This document shows positions 46,003 to 55,133 of a stretch of DNA of 64,000 nt, piece by piece (the stretch's first letter is position 1; every line of letters starts with the position of its first letter). The notes beneath the pieces were generated by a model. It was given only the letters and a program-made list of their open reading frames with translations, was not told the DNA's origin and made no database searches. The DNA comes from Macromonas bipunctata. Its GTDB lineage: Bacteria; Pseudomonadota; Gammaproteobacteria; Burkholderiales; Burkholderiaceae_C. Where the stretch lies: positions 1 to 64,000 of the forward strand of contig NZ_NWBQ01000056.1 of assembly GCF_002837135.1 (NCBI RefSeq), written 5' to 3'. The translations under genes and the position numbers were made by a program.

Positions 46003-47757
46003 TCAGTCCATCAGCAGGGCTTGCGGGTCGTCGCTCTCCAGCACGGTCTGCACCCAGGCCTGCAGCTTGCGGGTGTCGGCGCGCAGCACCTGCTGCTTGA
46101 CAGCCAGGATCTGCGACGGGTGCATGGAAAAGCTGCGCAGCCCCATGCCCAGCAGCAGGCGCGTCATGGCGGGGTCGCCCGCCATTTCGCCGCACACGCT
46201 CACGCTCTTGCCCTGGGCGCGCGCTTCGGCAATCACGCTGGCCACCAGGTGCAGGATGGCCGGATGCAGCGGGTCGTACAGGTGGGCCACGCTCTCGTCC
46301 ACGCGGTCGATCGCCAGCGTGTACTGGATCAGGTCGTTGGTGCCGATCGACAAAAAGTCGAAGTGGCGCAGGAACATGCGCACGCACAACGCCGCCGCAG
46401 GCACCTCGATCATCGCGCCCAGGCGCACACTGCCATAGACCTCGGCGCGCTCATCGAGCTGCGCGCGCGCGCGCGCCAGCAGCGCCACCACCTGCCGGAT
46501 CTCGCTGGCGTGCGCCACCATCGGCAGCAGCAGGTTGATCTTGCCGTAGGCCGCCGCGCGCAGCACCGCGCGCAGCTGGGTCAGGAACATCGCGGGCTCC
46601 GACAGGCTCCAGCGGATGGCGCGCAGCCCCAGCGCCGGGTTGAGGTGGTCGTCGCGCGTGTGGCGCTCCAGCGGCTTGTCGGCGCCCACGTCCACGGTGC
46701 GGATGGTGACGGGCAGGCCCTGCATGCCTTCCACCGCGCGGCGGTAGGCGTCAAACTGCTCGTCCTCGCCGGGCAACTGGCCATCGCGCCCCATGAACAA
46801 AAATTCGGTGCGGAACAGCCCCACCCCCACCGCGCCCACCGCCAGCGCGGCCTGCGTGTCCTGCGGCTGCTCGATGTTGGCCAGCAGCTCGATGCGCTCG
46901 CCGTCCAGCGTCACCGCCGGCGTGTTCTTGATGCGCGACAGGCGCTCGCGCTCCACCTCGCCCTGGCGCTGCTTGAACTGGTATTCGGCCAGCACGATCG
47001 GCGACGGATCAACAATCACCACGCCCGCATCGCCGTCGATGATGACCCAGTCGTCCTGCTGCACCAGCGTGCTGGCGGTGCGCGCACCCACCACCGCCGG
47101 AATGTCCATGCTGCGCGCCACGATGGCGGTGTGGCTGGTCTTGCCGCCCACGTCGGTCACAAAACCGGCAAACACGCTTTGCTTGAACTGCAGCATGTCG
47201 GCGGGCGAGAGGTCATGCGCGATCAGCACCAGCGGCCCGTCGGTCTGGGGCTCGGCGGACGGCACGGTGCTGTCTTGGCCGTCGGCCACCTGCAGCGGCG
47301 ACGCCGCCCCGCGCAGCTGGCGCAGCAGGCGCTCCACCACCTGCTCCAGGTCGGCCTTGCGCTCGCGCAGGTAAGGGTCTTCCATCTCGTCGAACTGACG
47401 CGCCACCGTCTCCAGCTGCGAGGTCAGCGCCCACTCGGCGTTGTAGTGGCGCTCCACCACCCAGTGCTTGACGCCCGCCTCCAGCTGCTCGTCCTGCAGC
47501 AGCATGCGGTGCACGTCCAGCAGCGCCGACAGCTCGTGGTGCGCGTCCTTGGCCGCCAGCTCCTGCAAGCCCTGCTGCACCCGGCCCAGCTCGGCCACCA
47601 CCGCGTCACGCGCCAGGCGCAGGCGCTCGATTTCGGCCACCACCTGCTCGGGCGCCACAAAGTAGTGCGCCACGTCCATGCGGCTCGACGCCACCAGCAC
47701 CGCGCGCCCGATGGCGATGCCGCGCGACACCGCCTGACCATGCAGCGAGAACGTCAC
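46003..47757 (-). CDS. ptsI: PTS enzyme I (phosphoenolpyruvate-protein phosphotransferase)
   Basis: Takes phosphate from PEP and passes it to HPr. The 584-residue protein has the phospho-His209 in DVGGKTSHTAIVARSMDIPAV, the PEP-binding FRTEFLFMGR, and the C-terminal TIM barrel with SIGTNDLIQYTLAIDR and VCGEMAGDP. The start is GTG 47757 in a GTGA overlap with ptsH, giving the canonical TFSLHGQAVSRGIAIGRA. No sugar permease is nearby, so the phosphate chain is probably regulatory. Confidence 0.96.
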   Translation of the reverse strand: MTFSLHGQAVSRGIAIGRAVLVASSRMDVAHYFVAPEQVVAEIERLRLARDAVVAELGRVQQGLQELAAKDAHHELSALLDVHRMLLQDEQLEAGVKHWVVERHYNAEWALTSQLETVARQFDEMEDPYLRERKADLEQVVERLLRQLRGAASPLQVADGQDSTVPSAEPQTDGPLVLIAHDLSPADMLQFKQSVFAGFVTDVGGKTSHTAIVARSMDIPAVVGARTASTLVQQDDWVIIDGDAGVVIVDPSPIVLAEYQFKQRQGEVERERLSRIKNTPAVTLDGERIELLANIEQPQDTQAALAVGAVGVGLFRTEFLFMGRDGQLPGEDEQFDAYRRAVEGMQGLPVTIRTVDVGADKPLERHTRDDHLNPALGLRAIRWSLSEPAMFLTQLRAVLRAAAYGKINLLLPMVAHASEIRQVVALLARARAQLDERAEVYGSVRLGAMIEVPAAALCVRMFLRHFDFLSIGTNDLIQYTLAIDRVDESVAHLYDPLHPAILHLVASVIAEARAQGKSVSVCGEMAGDPAMTRLLLGMGLRSFSMHPSQILAVKQQVLRADTRKLQAWVQTVLESDDPQALLMD

Positions 47758-48023
47758 TGGCCCTCTCCAAACTTGTCGTGGATCAGCGCCAGCAGCGCGT
47801 CCATCGCTTCTTGCTCGCCGGCGCCGTTGGTCTCCACCTCCACCTCGGCGCCCAGGCCGGCGGCCAGCATCATCACGCCCATGATGCTCTTGGCGTTGAT
47901 GCGCCGCCCGTTGCGGCTGAGCCAGACCTCGCAGCCAAAGCTGCCAGCCAGCTTGCTCAGCTTGGCCGATGCGCGGGCGTGCAAGCCCAGTTTGTTGCTG
48001 ATGGTGACGGTGTTCTTGATCAC
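47754..48023 (-). CDS. ptsH: PTS phosphocarrier HPr
   Basis: Phosphocarrier of 89 residues between enzyme I and EIIA. His15 lies in NKLGLHARASAKL, and Ser46 in NAKSIMGVMMLAAG is the site phosphorylated by HPr kinase in many proteobacteria. It lies between the EIIA gene and ptsI. Confidence 0.96.
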   Translation of the reverse strand: MIKNTVTISNKLGLHARASAKLSKLAGSFGCEVWLSRNGRRINAKSIMGVMMLAAGLGAEVEVETNGAGEQEAMDALLALIHDKFGEGQ

Positions 48024-48074
48024 GAATGCTCCTAAATATAAATCTTGTTTTGATGCCGACTTGAATTCTTTGGT

Positions 48075-48473
48075 TCAGCTGTCGGGCGGCACGGTGGCCA
48101 CCGACATCACGCCCTGGGTGGCACCCTGCAGCGCACGCGCCACCAGCTCGTCCAGCGGCTCGTGGCGGTAGCACGTGGCGCGCAGCAGCATGGGCAGGTT
48201 CACGCCGGTCAGCAGGCGCGAATGCACGCCATCGACCAGCTGGCTGGCCACGTTGCACGGCGTGGCGCCAAACACATCGGCCAGCACCAGCGTGCCGGGC
48301 GTACCCAGGCTGGCCTGCGCGCTGCGCGCGTGCTGCAACGTGGTCTCGGGCGCCTCGTCGGCGGGCACGTCCAGCGCCTGCACACACGCCGCCGCGTCCG
48401 GAAACACGTGCAGCAGCCCCAGACGCAATGCGGAGGCCAAGGGAGCGTGTGCAATGATGAGGATGCCGTTCAT
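48075..48473 (-). CDS. PTS EIIA component, mannose family
   Basis: Cytosolic phosphoacceptor of 132 residues with the EIIA-Man fold: NGILIIAHAPLASAL carries the expected phospho-His9, and TLVLADVFGATPCNVASQL the second conserved loop. There is no EIIB, EIIC or EIID. In betaproteobacteria the EIIA-HPr-EI triplet is regulatory, linked to PHA metabolism and HPr kinase. It overlaps the upstream MFS gene by 4 bp. Confidence 0.92.
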   Translation of the reverse strand: MNGILIIAHAPLASALRLGLLHVFPDAAACVQALDVPADEAPETTLQHARSAQASLGTPGTLVLADVFGATPCNVASQLVDGVHSRLLTGVNLPMLLRATCYRHEPLDELVARALQGATQGVMSVATVPPDS

Positions 48474-49717
48474 GGGGCCGGATTATCGGTCTTGAGCGCA
48501 CAGTAACCGGCGTAGCACAGCACGCAGGCCAGCGCGTACAGGCCCATCGCCCCTTGCATGGCCTGCGGCTCGGCCCAGCCCAGGGCCACCAAGGCGTCGA
48601 TCAGCAACCCCAACCCCCACTGCACCGCAAACACGCCACAGAAAATCACCAGGTTGTACGCCGACAACGCCCGCCCCGCCATGTGCGCCGGAAACGCCAG
48701 CGCCACCGACGGCTGCGCCAGCGAGCCAAACGTGCAGCAGACACAAAACAGCGCCCACGCCAGCCCGCCCGCCTGCGGCCCCAGCGCCACATTGGCCAGC
48801 AACACCAGCAGGCCCAGCGGCATGCCCCAGGTGATGAGACGCTCGGCGCTCCAGCCACGCTGCGCCAGACGCGGGTTGACCAGCCCCCAGAGCCAGAACG
48901 CCACCAGCATCGCCACGTTGATGCCAAACAGCCCCTGCGCCGCCTGCGCAGGGGTGTAGCCCGCCACCTTCACCAGCCAGGGCCCGGCCCACAGGGTCTG
49001 GATCGCGATCATGCCGCCGTAGTTGATGGCACCGATCAGCGCCATCTTCTGGAAATAGCGGTGGCGCCAGATATCGCCATAACCCTGCGCGCCGGCGGGT
49101 TCTGGCGTGGTGCTGGCAGGCGCCACCACCGGCCATGCCGGCACGCGCCAGGCCAGCACCAGCACCACCAGCACCAACGCAATCGCCAAACCCCAGAACA
49201 CCCCGCGCCAGCCCCACAGCGGCAACAGCCACTGCACCGGCAGCGTGGCCGCCACCATGCCCAGGGCCCCCACCATCAGCATCCACGAATTGGCGCGCAG
49301 GCGCACATGCGGCAGCAGCCAGCGCCGGTAGCCCGTCAGCGGCGCCATCAGGCACGCGCCCAGCCCGGCCCCGATCAGCACCCGCGCCAGCAGCAGGCCG
49401 TAAAAGCCCTCGGCGGTGGCAAAAGCCACGCAACCCAGTACCGCCACCGACAAGAACAGCGTGATCACCCGCTTGGGGCCGTAGCGATCCAGCCAGCGCC
49501 CCATGGGCAGCTGCACCGCCGAGAAGCCCACAAAATAGCCACTGGCCAGCAAGCCCAAATCGCGCGCCTGCAACTGCCACTCGGCGCTCAGCACCGGCGC
49601 CAGCGTGGCGGTGATGGCGCGCAGCAGCGTCGAGATGAAATACGCGGCGGCAAACGCCAAACACACCCAGACCGCGGTGCGGCTGGGCAAGACATCGGGG
49701 GAAGCGGGTGGATTCAT
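48470..49717 (-). CDS. MFS transporter of unknown substrate
   Basis: Twelve-helix major facilitator permease of 415 residues. The loop 2-3 motif reads GRWLDRYGPKRVI, and helices include FVGFSAVQLPM, LIGAGLGACLMAPLTGYR and INYGGMIAIQTLWAGPWL. No substrate-defining motif is recognised. It overlaps the EIIA gene by 4 bp (ATGA), so it is cotranscribed with the PTS triplet; whether that is functional is unclear. Confidence 0.85.
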   Translation of the reverse strand: MNPPASPDVLPSRTAVWVCLAFAAAYFISTLLRAITATLAPVLSAEWQLQARDLGLLASGYFVGFSAVQLPMGRWLDRYGPKRVITLFLSVAVLGCVAFATAEGFYGLLLARVLIGAGLGACLMAPLTGYRRWLLPHVRLRANSWMLMVGALGMVAATLPVQWLLPLWGWRGVFWGLAIALVLVVLVLAWRVPAWPVVAPASTTPEPAGAQGYGDIWRHRYFQKMALIGAINYGGMIAIQTLWAGPWLVKVAGYTPAQAAQGLFGINVAMLVAFWLWGLVNPRLAQRGWSAERLITWGMPLGLLVLLANVALGPQAGGLAWALFCVCCTFGSLAQPSVALAFPAHMAGRALSAYNLVIFCGVFAVQWGLGLLIDALVALGWAEPQAMQGAMGLYALACVLCYAGYCALKTDNPAP

Positions 49718-49823
49718 GGCGCTCTCAGCCCACAGCGGGCAACAGGGGTATGATTTTGCCCTTCTGCCCCCTTGTTGTTTTTTCTGCGCCCGTTGGGGCC
49801 GCGTTTTTTACCCTCAAATCGCC

Positions 49824-50342
49824 ATGCAACTGACACGCCGCCGCTGCCACGCCGCCTTGCTGGCCTGGGCCGCCGCCGCCAGCCTGGGCCTGGGTGGCTG
49901 CAGCAGCAACCAGATGCCCGACTCGCGCTTCCTGCTGCTCGACGGCAGCAGCCTCACCAGCGCCGACCTCAAGGGCAAGGTGACGCTGGTCAACTTCTGG
50001 GCCACCACCTGCGTCTCGTGCGTGCAGGAGATGCCCGCGCTGGTGCAAACCTACCAGAAGTACCAGGCGCGCGGCTTCGAGACCGTGGCCGTGGCCATGC
50101 ACTACGACCCGCCGCAGTGGGTGCTCAACTTTGCCACCAGCCGCCAGCTGCCGTTCAAAGTCGCCATCGACAACACCGGCGCACTGGCGCAAGGCTGGGG
50201 CGACGTCAAGCTCACCCCCACCACCTTCCTGGTGGACCGCCAAGGCAACATCGTCAAGCGCTTTGTGGGCGAACCCGACTTTGCCGCCCTGCACCAGCTC
50301 ATCGAGCAACTGCTGGCCCAGGACGGCCCCGGCAGCGCCTGA
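49824..50342 (+). CDS. TlpA/ResA-like thioredoxin-fold lipoprotein
   Basis: Membrane-anchored thiol-disulfide protein of 172 residues. The N-terminus RRRCHAALLAWAAAASLGLGGC gives a lipobox with Cys26. The thioredoxin active site is VNFWATTCVSCVQEMPAL: CVSC replaces the usual CxPC. The cis-Pro loop is VKLTPTTFLVDRQG. A role in cytochrome c maturation or periplasmic thiol reduction is likely given the cytochrome c' gene directly downstream (convergent). Confidence 0.88.
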   Translation: MQLTRRRCHAALLAWAAAASLGLGGCSSNQMPDSRFLLLDGSSLTSADLKGKVTLVNFWATTCVSCVQEMPALVQTYQKYQARGFETVAVAMHYDPPQWVLNFATSRQLPFKVAIDNTGALAQGWGDVKLTPTTFLVDRQGNIVKRFVGEPDFAALHQLIEQLLAQDGPGSA

Positions 50343-50363
50343 GGCCAGGCACACACTACGCCA

Positions 50364-50810
50364 TCACTCGCGGTAGGCGTCGTGGCAGGCCTTGCAGGTG
50401 GCGGCGGTCTCGCCAAACGCCTTCTTCACCGCGTCCAGGTTGCCGGTCTTGGTAGCCTCATGCAGCGCCGCAGCGGCCAGCACCATCTTGTCGCCACCGG
50501 CCTTGACCTTGGTCATCTCGGTCCACAGCTCGGGCTTGGTACGGCTCTTGACGTCCTTGGACTCGGGCGTGAAACCGGCCATGGGCAGCTTGCTCATCAT
50601 CATCACGATCTCGGCGTTCTGCTGCGCCGCCTTGGCATCGAACGGCACCTTGCCGCTGGTCATGGCACCAATGCGGCTGAAATGCGTGCCCAGCACGCTG
50701 AACGCCGACTGGCGGTACTTCACCGCATCGGCCGGTTTCTGGAACTGGGCTTGCGCGCCCCCGGCGGCCAGCAACGCACCGGCCAACAACACCGCATGAC
50801 GGATCTTCAT
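50364..50810 (-). CDS. Cytochrome c' (class II)
   Basis: Periplasmic four-helix-bundle heme protein, 148 residues. Signal peptide MKIRHAVLLAGALLAAGGAQA, then QFQKPADAVKYRQSAFSVLG, with heme motif CKACH five residues from the C-terminus (ATCKACHDAYRE). Class II cytochromes bind NO and CO. Divergent from a b561-type cytochrome gene, its common partner. Confidence 0.95.
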   Translation of the reverse strand: MKIRHAVLLAGALLAAGGAQAQFQKPADAVKYRQSAFSVLGTHFSRIGAMTSGKVPFDAKAAQQNAEIVMMMSKLPMAGFTPESKDVKSRTKPELWTEMTKVKAGGDKMVLAAAALHEATKTGNLDAVKKAFGETAATCKACHDAYRE

Positions 50811-50862
50811 AATCTACCTCACAGACAACTGGTTCAAGACACAACATGCACGCCCCATGCGC

Positions 50863-50882
50863 GCATACTGGATAGTGTATGC
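50863..50882. promoter_or_regulatory. Dyad in the cytochrome c' / b561 divergent promoter
   Basis: GCATAC (50863-50868) and GTATGC (50877-50882) flank TGGATAGT. It is centred about 62 bp from the cytochrome c' ATG and 48 bp from the b561 ATG. It could be an operator for both genes; the regulator is not identified. Confidence 0.45.
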
Positions 50883-50919
50883 TTTCCCGCATATCGTCTG
50901 GCCCAAAAAGGAGTGTCGT

Positions 50920-51588
50920 ATGCACCGAGTTCGAGTCTGGGATCTGCCCACCCGCCTGTTCCACTGGGCGCTGGTGCTGTGCGTGGCGGGGCTGGTCGTC
51001 AGTGGCAACCTGGGCGGCAACTGGATGGAATGGCACCTGCGGCTGGGCTACGCCGCGCTGGTGCTGCTGCTGTTTCGGCTGCTGTGGGGCGTGGTGGGCG
51101 GGCGCTGGTCGCGCTTTGCCAGCTTTGTGTATTCGCCGCTGAGTGTGTGGCGCCACCTGCGCGGCCAGGGCGACCCACTGCACCACGTCGGCCACAACCC
51201 GCTGGGCGCGTTCTCGGTGTGGGCCATGCTGGCGGTGCTGCTGGTGCAGGTGGGCACCGGCCTGGTCAGCGACGACGAGATCGCCTTCTTCGGCCCGCTG
51301 GTGCGTTTCGTGTCGTACGACACCGCCATGGCGGCCACGCAGTACCACAAGGGCTGGGGCAAACTGGCGCTGCTGGGCCTGATAGTGCTGCACGTGCTGG
51401 CGCTGCTGTTCTACCACTGGGTCAAGCGCGAACGGCTGGTGGCGGCCATGGTGTCGGGCGACAAGCAACTGCCCCACCCCGCCCCCAGTGCGGCCGATGG
51501 CCCGCGCGAGCGCCTGCTGGCCCTGGTGCTGCTGGGCCTCAGCAGTGCGGTGGTGTGGTGGGTGGTGCGCCTGGGCACTGTCGTATAG
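50920..51588 (+). CDS. Cytochrome b561-family membrane protein
   Basis: Diheme b-type cytochrome of 222 residues with four membrane helices. Likely heme His residues lie in DLPTRLFHWAL, HHVGHNPLGA, YHKGWGKLALL and VLHVLALLFYHW. ATG 50920 follows AAAGGAG at 50906-50912. This family often pairs with cytochrome c' or other c cytochromes and passes electrons from quinol. Followed by a GNAT gene 7 bp after its stop. Confidence 0.92.
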   Translation: MHRVRVWDLPTRLFHWALVLCVAGLVVSGNLGGNWMEWHLRLGYAALVLLLFRLLWGVVGGRWSRFASFVYSPLSVWRHLRGQGDPLHHVGHNPLGAFSVWAMLAVLLVQVGTGLVSDDEIAFFGPLVRFVSYDTAMAATQYHKGWGKLALLGLIVLHVLALLFYHWVKRERLVAAMVSGDKQLPHPAPSAADGPRERLLALVLLGLSSAVVWWVVRLGTVV

Positions 51589-51595
51589 TGTCGGC

Positions 51596-52093
51596 ATGGA
51601 CGACACGCCCGCCCTCCAGATCGACATCCGCAACGTGGACAGTGGCCCCGGGCTGCTGTGGCTGCGGGAACTGTTCCTCGACTACCAGCGCGACATCGGC
51701 ATCGACCTGGGCTACCAGGGCTTTGCCGAGGAGCTGGCCACCCTGCCCGGCGAGTACCGCCCGCCAGCGGGGGCCCTGTTGCTGGCGCTGGTGGATGGTG
51801 AACCTGCAGGCTGCTGCGCCCTGCGGCCGCTGCCCAACAGCGACCACCCCGACGCCTGCGAGATGAAACGCCTGTTCGTGCGGCCCGCCCTCCGCAGGCT
51901 GGGGCTGGGACGGCAACTGGTGGAACAGACCCTGCTATGCGCCCAGCAAGCGGGCTACCGCCACCTGCTGCTCGACACCCTGACCGACATGGAGGCCGCG
52001 CGCGCCCTGTACGAGGAACTGGGCTTCGAGGAAATCGCCCCTTACTACCACAACCCACTGCCGGGCGCGCACTACCTGCGCGTCACGCTCTGA
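51596..52093 (+). CDS. GNAT-family N-acetyltransferase
   Basis: Acetyltransferase of 165 residues. It has the acetyl-CoA binding motif MKRLFVRPALRRLGLGRQLVEQTL and then LDTLTDMEAARALYEELGF with the motif B. Substrate unknown. It starts 7 bp after the b561 gene, so probably cotranscribed without evident functional tie. Confidence 0.9.
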   Translation: MDDTPALQIDIRNVDSGPGLLWLRELFLDYQRDIGIDLGYQGFAEELATLPGEYRPPAGALLLALVDGEPAGCCALRPLPNSDHPDACEMKRLFVRPALRRLGLGRQLVEQTLLCAQQAGYRHLLLDTLTDMEAARALYEELGFEEIAPYYHNPLPGAHYLRVTL

Positions 52094-52117
52094 CGCACGG
52101 CAACGGCCTCACGCCGC

Positions 52118-52627
52118 TCAGGCGGCCTTGGCCTGAGCCAGCATCGTGCTGGCGTCGCTGACCTCGAACTTGCCGGGGCCTTCCACGTTCAGCGTGGCCA
52201 CCACACCGTTCTTCACCAGCATGGAATAGCGGTTGCTGCGCAGGCCCAGACCCTTGCCAGTCAGGTCCAGCGTCAGGCCGGTGGCCTGGGTGAACACCGC
52301 ATCGCCATCGGCCAGCATGCGCACCTTGCCCGCCGCTTGCAGCTCGCGGCCCCAGGCGCCCATCACGAACGCGTCGTTGACGCTGACGCACCAGATCTCG
52401 TCCACGCCGGCGGCTTTCAACGCGTCATGCTGCGCGATGTAGCCCGGCACGTGCTGGGCCGAGCAGGTCGGGGTGAAAGCACCCGGCAGGGCAAACAGGG
52501 CAATCGTCTTGCCCGCGCTGGCCTGCGCCACGTCCACCGGGTTCGGGCCCAGGCTGCAGCCATTGCCCTCGACCTCATTGAACTCCATCAGGGTCACGGC
52601 CGGCAGTTTGTCACCAACTTGAATCAT
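52118..52627 (-). CDS. Peroxiredoxin, Prx5 subfamily
   Basis: Thiol peroxidase of 169 residues. The peroxidatic Cys55 is in ALPGAFTPTCSAQHVPGY; another Cys at 80 lies in EIWCVSVNDAFVMGAWG. These and LTGKGLGLRSNRYSMLV match the Prx5/AhpC-TSA redoxin group that uses glutathione or glutaredoxin. It is downstream of the ribosomal operon but beyond its terminator, so is independently transcribed. Confidence 0.93.
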   Translation of the reverse strand: MIQVGDKLPAVTLMEFNEVEGNGCSLGPNPVDVAQASAGKTIALFALPGAFTPTCSAQHVPGYIAQHDALKAAGVDEIWCVSVNDAFVMGAWGRELQAAGKVRMLADGDAVFTQATGLTLDLTGKGLGLRSNRYSMLVKNGVVATLNVEGPGKFEVSDASTMLAQAKAA

Positions 52628-52710
52628 CGCTTACTCCATCGAAAAGGGCCGACCAGCGGCCCACCACACAATCCGGCACGCGCGGCACAAGGCCGCGCGG
52701 TACAGGCGAA

Positions 52711-52741
52711 AAAAAACGACCGAAGTATCGGTCGTTTTTTT
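52711..52741. terminator. Strong terminator at the end of the S10 ribosomal operon
   Basis: Stem ACGACCGA (52716-52723) / TCGGTCGT (52728-52735), loop AGTA, with A-run before and seven T after, thus usable both ways. It lies 30-60 bp past the rpsQ stop on the minus strand. Confidence 0.9.
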
Positions 52742-52770
52742 GGTTCGTGCCCAAGGGGCCCGGAACAGGC

Positions 52771-53046
52771 TTACACCAGACCGGCCTTTTGCACCAAGCG
52801 GGTAGCAACCCAGTTCTTGGTCTTGGACAGCGGACGGCTTTCGGTGATCTCGATCACGTCGCCCAGCTTGTACTCACCGTTCTCATCGTGAGCGTGGTAC
52901 TTGCTCGACTTGGTCACGATCTTGCCGTACAGCTCATGCTTCACGGCACGTTCCACCAGCACGGTCACGGTCTTGGCACGCTTGTCGCTCACCACTTTAC
53001 CGATCAGGGTGCGCTTGAGGGATGTCTTGGCTTCCGTCATGGTCAC
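52771..53046 (-). CDS. rpsQ: 30S ribosomal protein S17
   Basis: Primary 16S rRNA binder, 91 residues. [35 protein letters not shown] and [19 protein letters not shown] are the S17 signatures. Last gene before the operon terminator; the spc genes (rplN onward) do not follow directly. Confidence 0.97.
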   Translation of the reverse strand: MTMTEAKTSLKRTLIGKVVSDKRAKTVTVLVERAVKHELYGKIVTKSSKYHAHDENGEYKLGDVIEITESRPLSKTKNWVATRLVQKAGLV

Positions 53047-53049
53047 TCC

Positions 53050-53247
53050 TTATTGGCCAGCGGCTTGCTTTTCAGCAAGGATGGTCTTCGCACGGGCGAT
53101 GGCACGGCGGGTGCTGCGCAGCGTGGCGAGGTTGGACAGTTGTTGCGTGGCTTTTTGCATGCGCAGGTTGAAGTGGGCCTTTTGCAGGGCTTTCACTTCG
53201 GCTTGCAGGCCGGCAACGTCTTTTTGGCGCAGTTCAGCAGCTTTCAT
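53050..53247 (-). CDS. rpmC: 50S ribosomal protein L29
   Basis: Helical hairpin protein of 65 residues, [20 protein letters not shown] then [32 protein letters not shown], the L29 pattern near the tunnel exit. 3 bp before rpsQ. Confidence 0.97.
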   Translation of the reverse strand: MKAAELRQKDVAGLQAEVKALQKAHFNLRMQKATQQLSNLATLRSTRRAIARAKTILAEKQAAGQ

Positions 53248-53263
53248 CTTGTGTTCTCCTGAA

Positions 53264-53680
53264 TCACTGGCCCAGCATGCGGGTCACAAAAGTGGTGCGC
53301 AGGGGCAGCTTGGCTGCCGCGAGCGTAAAGGCTTCGCGAGCCAGTTGCTCAGGCACGCCCACGATTTCGTACAGCACCTTGCCGGGCTGGATCTCAGCCA
53401 CGTAGTACTCCACGCCACCCTTACCGTTGCCCATACGGACTTCGGCGGGCTTCTTGGAAATCGGCTTGTCGGGGAACACGCGAATCCAGATACGGCCGCC
53501 ACGCTTGACGTGACGGGAAATCGCACGGCGTGCGGATTCGATCTGGCGTGCCGTCAGACGGCCACGGTCGGTGGACTTCAGGCCGAAATCGCCAAAGGCC
53601 ACGGTATTGCCAGTGGTGGCAATACCGGTGTTGCGGCCTTTTTGCTCTTTACGGTATTTACGGCGAGCAGGTTGCAACAT
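53264..53680 (-). CDS. rplP: 50S ribosomal protein L16
   Basis: 138 residues, [19 protein letters not shown] at the start, [21 protein letters not shown] and [20 protein letters not shown]. Ordinary L16. The segment MGNGKGG, where RoxA/YcfD-type hydroxylation of Arg occurs in some bacteria, is present as VRMGNGKGG. Confidence 0.97.
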   Translation of the reverse strand: MLQPARRKYRKEQKGRNTGIATTGNTVAFGDFGLKSTDRGRLTARQIESARRAISRHVKRGGRIWIRVFPDKPISKKPAEVRMGNGKGGVEYYVAEIQPGKVLYEIVGVPEQLAREAFTLAAAKLPLRTTFVTRMLGQ

Positions 53681-53693
53681 GGTTTATTTCTCC

Positions 53694-54491
53694 TTAGGCC
53701 TGGGGCTTGTCGCTGCCATCGGCCGGGGCGGCATTGCTGCCAGCGCCACGGCGGGGGCCACCACGACCCGGGCGGTCGTTGCGGGCACCGTCACGGCGCG
53801 GACCGCGCGGGCGGCGCTCGTCGTCCGGACGCGGGGTGCTGTCCAGCGACGGGGCGTCGTTGCGACCCAGCGTGTCGCCCTTGTACACCCACACCTTGAC
53901 ACCGATGATGCCGTAGGTGGTCTTGGCTTCGGACGTGCCGTAGTCGATGTCGGCGCGCAGGGTGTGCAGCGGCACACGGCCTTCGCGGTACCACTCGGTA
54001 CGTGCGATTTCGATGCCGTTCAGACGACCCGACGACATGATCTTGATGCCCTGGGCACCCAGGCGCATGGCGTTCTGCATCGCGCGCTTCATGGCGCGAC
54101 GGAACATGATGCGCTTTTCGAGCTGCTGGGTGATCGAATCGGCGATCAGCTTGGCATCGACTTCGGGCTTGCGCACTTCTTCGATGTTCACAGCGACCGG
54201 CACACCCAGTTGAGCGGCCAGATCTTTCTTCAGCTTCTCGATGTCTTCGCCCTTCTTGCCGATCACCACGCCCGGACGTGCCGAGTAGATGGTGATGCGG
54301 GCATTCTTGGCGGGACGCTCGATGACCACGCGGGCCACCGAAGCGTTCTTGAGCTTGGCCTTGAGGTACTCGCGCACCTTGATGTCTTCGGCCAGCATGC
54401 CCGCGAAGTCACGGTTGCTGGCGTACCAACGGCTGGACCAGTTGCGGCTGACCGCCAGGCGGAAGCCGGTAGGATGGATTTTCTGTCCCAT
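53694..54491 (-). CDS. rpsC: 30S ribosomal protein S3 with extended C-terminal tail
   Basis: 265 residues. N-terminal [21 protein letters not shown] domain with [19 protein letters not shown], and the second domain [31 protein letters not shown]. After about residue 215 comes a low-complexity tail rich in Arg, Gly, Pro and Asp, about 45 residues beyond the E. coli end. Such tails occur in Comamonadaceae S3. Confidence 0.97.
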   Translation of the reverse strand: MGQKIHPTGFRLAVSRNWSSRWYASNRDFAGMLAEDIKVREYLKAKLKNASVARVVIERPAKNARITIYSARPGVVIGKKGEDIEKLKKDLAAQLGVPVAVNIEEVRKPEVDAKLIADSITQQLEKRIMFRRAMKRAMQNAMRLGAQGIKIMSSGRLNGIEIARTEWYREGRVPLHTLRADIDYGTSEAKTTYGIIGVKVWVYKGDTLGRNDAPSLDSTPRPDDERRPRGPRRDGARNDRPGRGGPRRGAGSNAAPADGSDKPQA

Positions 54492-54506
54492 AGTCTTCCT
54501 TCAGGC

Positions 54507-54836
54507 TCAGTTGCCAACCGTCACGTAAATGTGACAGGTGGGTTTGCTGATGCGGTTGCCGCGGCCCTTGGCGCGTGCGGTGAAACGCTTGAGCGTGGTG
54601 CCTTGCTCGACGTAGATGGTCTTGACCTTCAGTTCGTCGATGTCGGCACCGTCATTGTGTTCGGCGTTGGCGATGGCGGAGAGCAAAGCCTTCTTGACGA
54701 TGCCAGCAGCTTTTTTCTGCGTGAACGTCAGGATGTTCAGGGCTTGACCTACCTGCTTGCCGCGAATCAGGTCGGCCACCAGACGGCCCTTGTCGACCGA
54801 CAGGCGAACGCCGCGAACGATAGCGCGTGTTTCCAT
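54507..54836 (-). CDS. rplV: 50S ribosomal protein L22
   Basis: 109 residues with [29 protein letters not shown] and the tunnel hairpin ending [25 protein letters not shown]. The macrolide-relevant loop shows no deletion by eye. Confidence 0.97.
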   Translation of the reverse strand: METRAIVRGVRLSVDKGRLVADLIRGKQVGQALNILTFTQKKAAGIVKKALLSAIANAEHNDGADIDELKVKTIYVEQGTTLKRFTARAKGRGNRISKPTCHIYVTVGN

Positions 54837-54845
54837 GGTGTGTCC

Positions 54846-55121
54846 TTACTTCTTGGCTTTTTTATCGCCGGGGTGGCCTTTGAACGTGCGGGTCAGCGAG
54901 AACTCACCCAGCTTGTGACCCACCATTTGGTCGGTGATGTACACAGGCACGTGCTGCTTGCCGTTGTGCACGGCAATGGTCAGACCGATGAAGTCGGGCA
55001 GGATCATGGAGCGACGCGACCAGGTCTTGACCGGCTTTTTGTCCTTGGTGGCGACGGCTTTTTCAACCTTGGCCAGCAGGTGGTGGTCAACGAAGGGACC
55101 TTTTTTCAGAGAACGAGTCAT
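54846..55121 (-). CDS. rpsS: 30S ribosomal protein S19
   Basis: 91 residues: [52 protein letters not shown] and [18 protein letters not shown], all S19 signatures. Confidence 0.98.
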   Translation of the reverse strand: MTRSLKKGPFVDHHLLAKVEKAVATKDKKPVKTWSRRSMILPDFIGLTIAVHNGKQHVPVYITDQMVGHKLGEFSLTRTFKGHPGDKKAKK

Positions 55122-55133
55122 TTATGCGGCCCC

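Noticed and set aside
46450-46480. Alternating GC run in ptsI, possible simple repeat
   Set aside because: It is explained by Ala/Arg codons in the enzyme I coding sequence.
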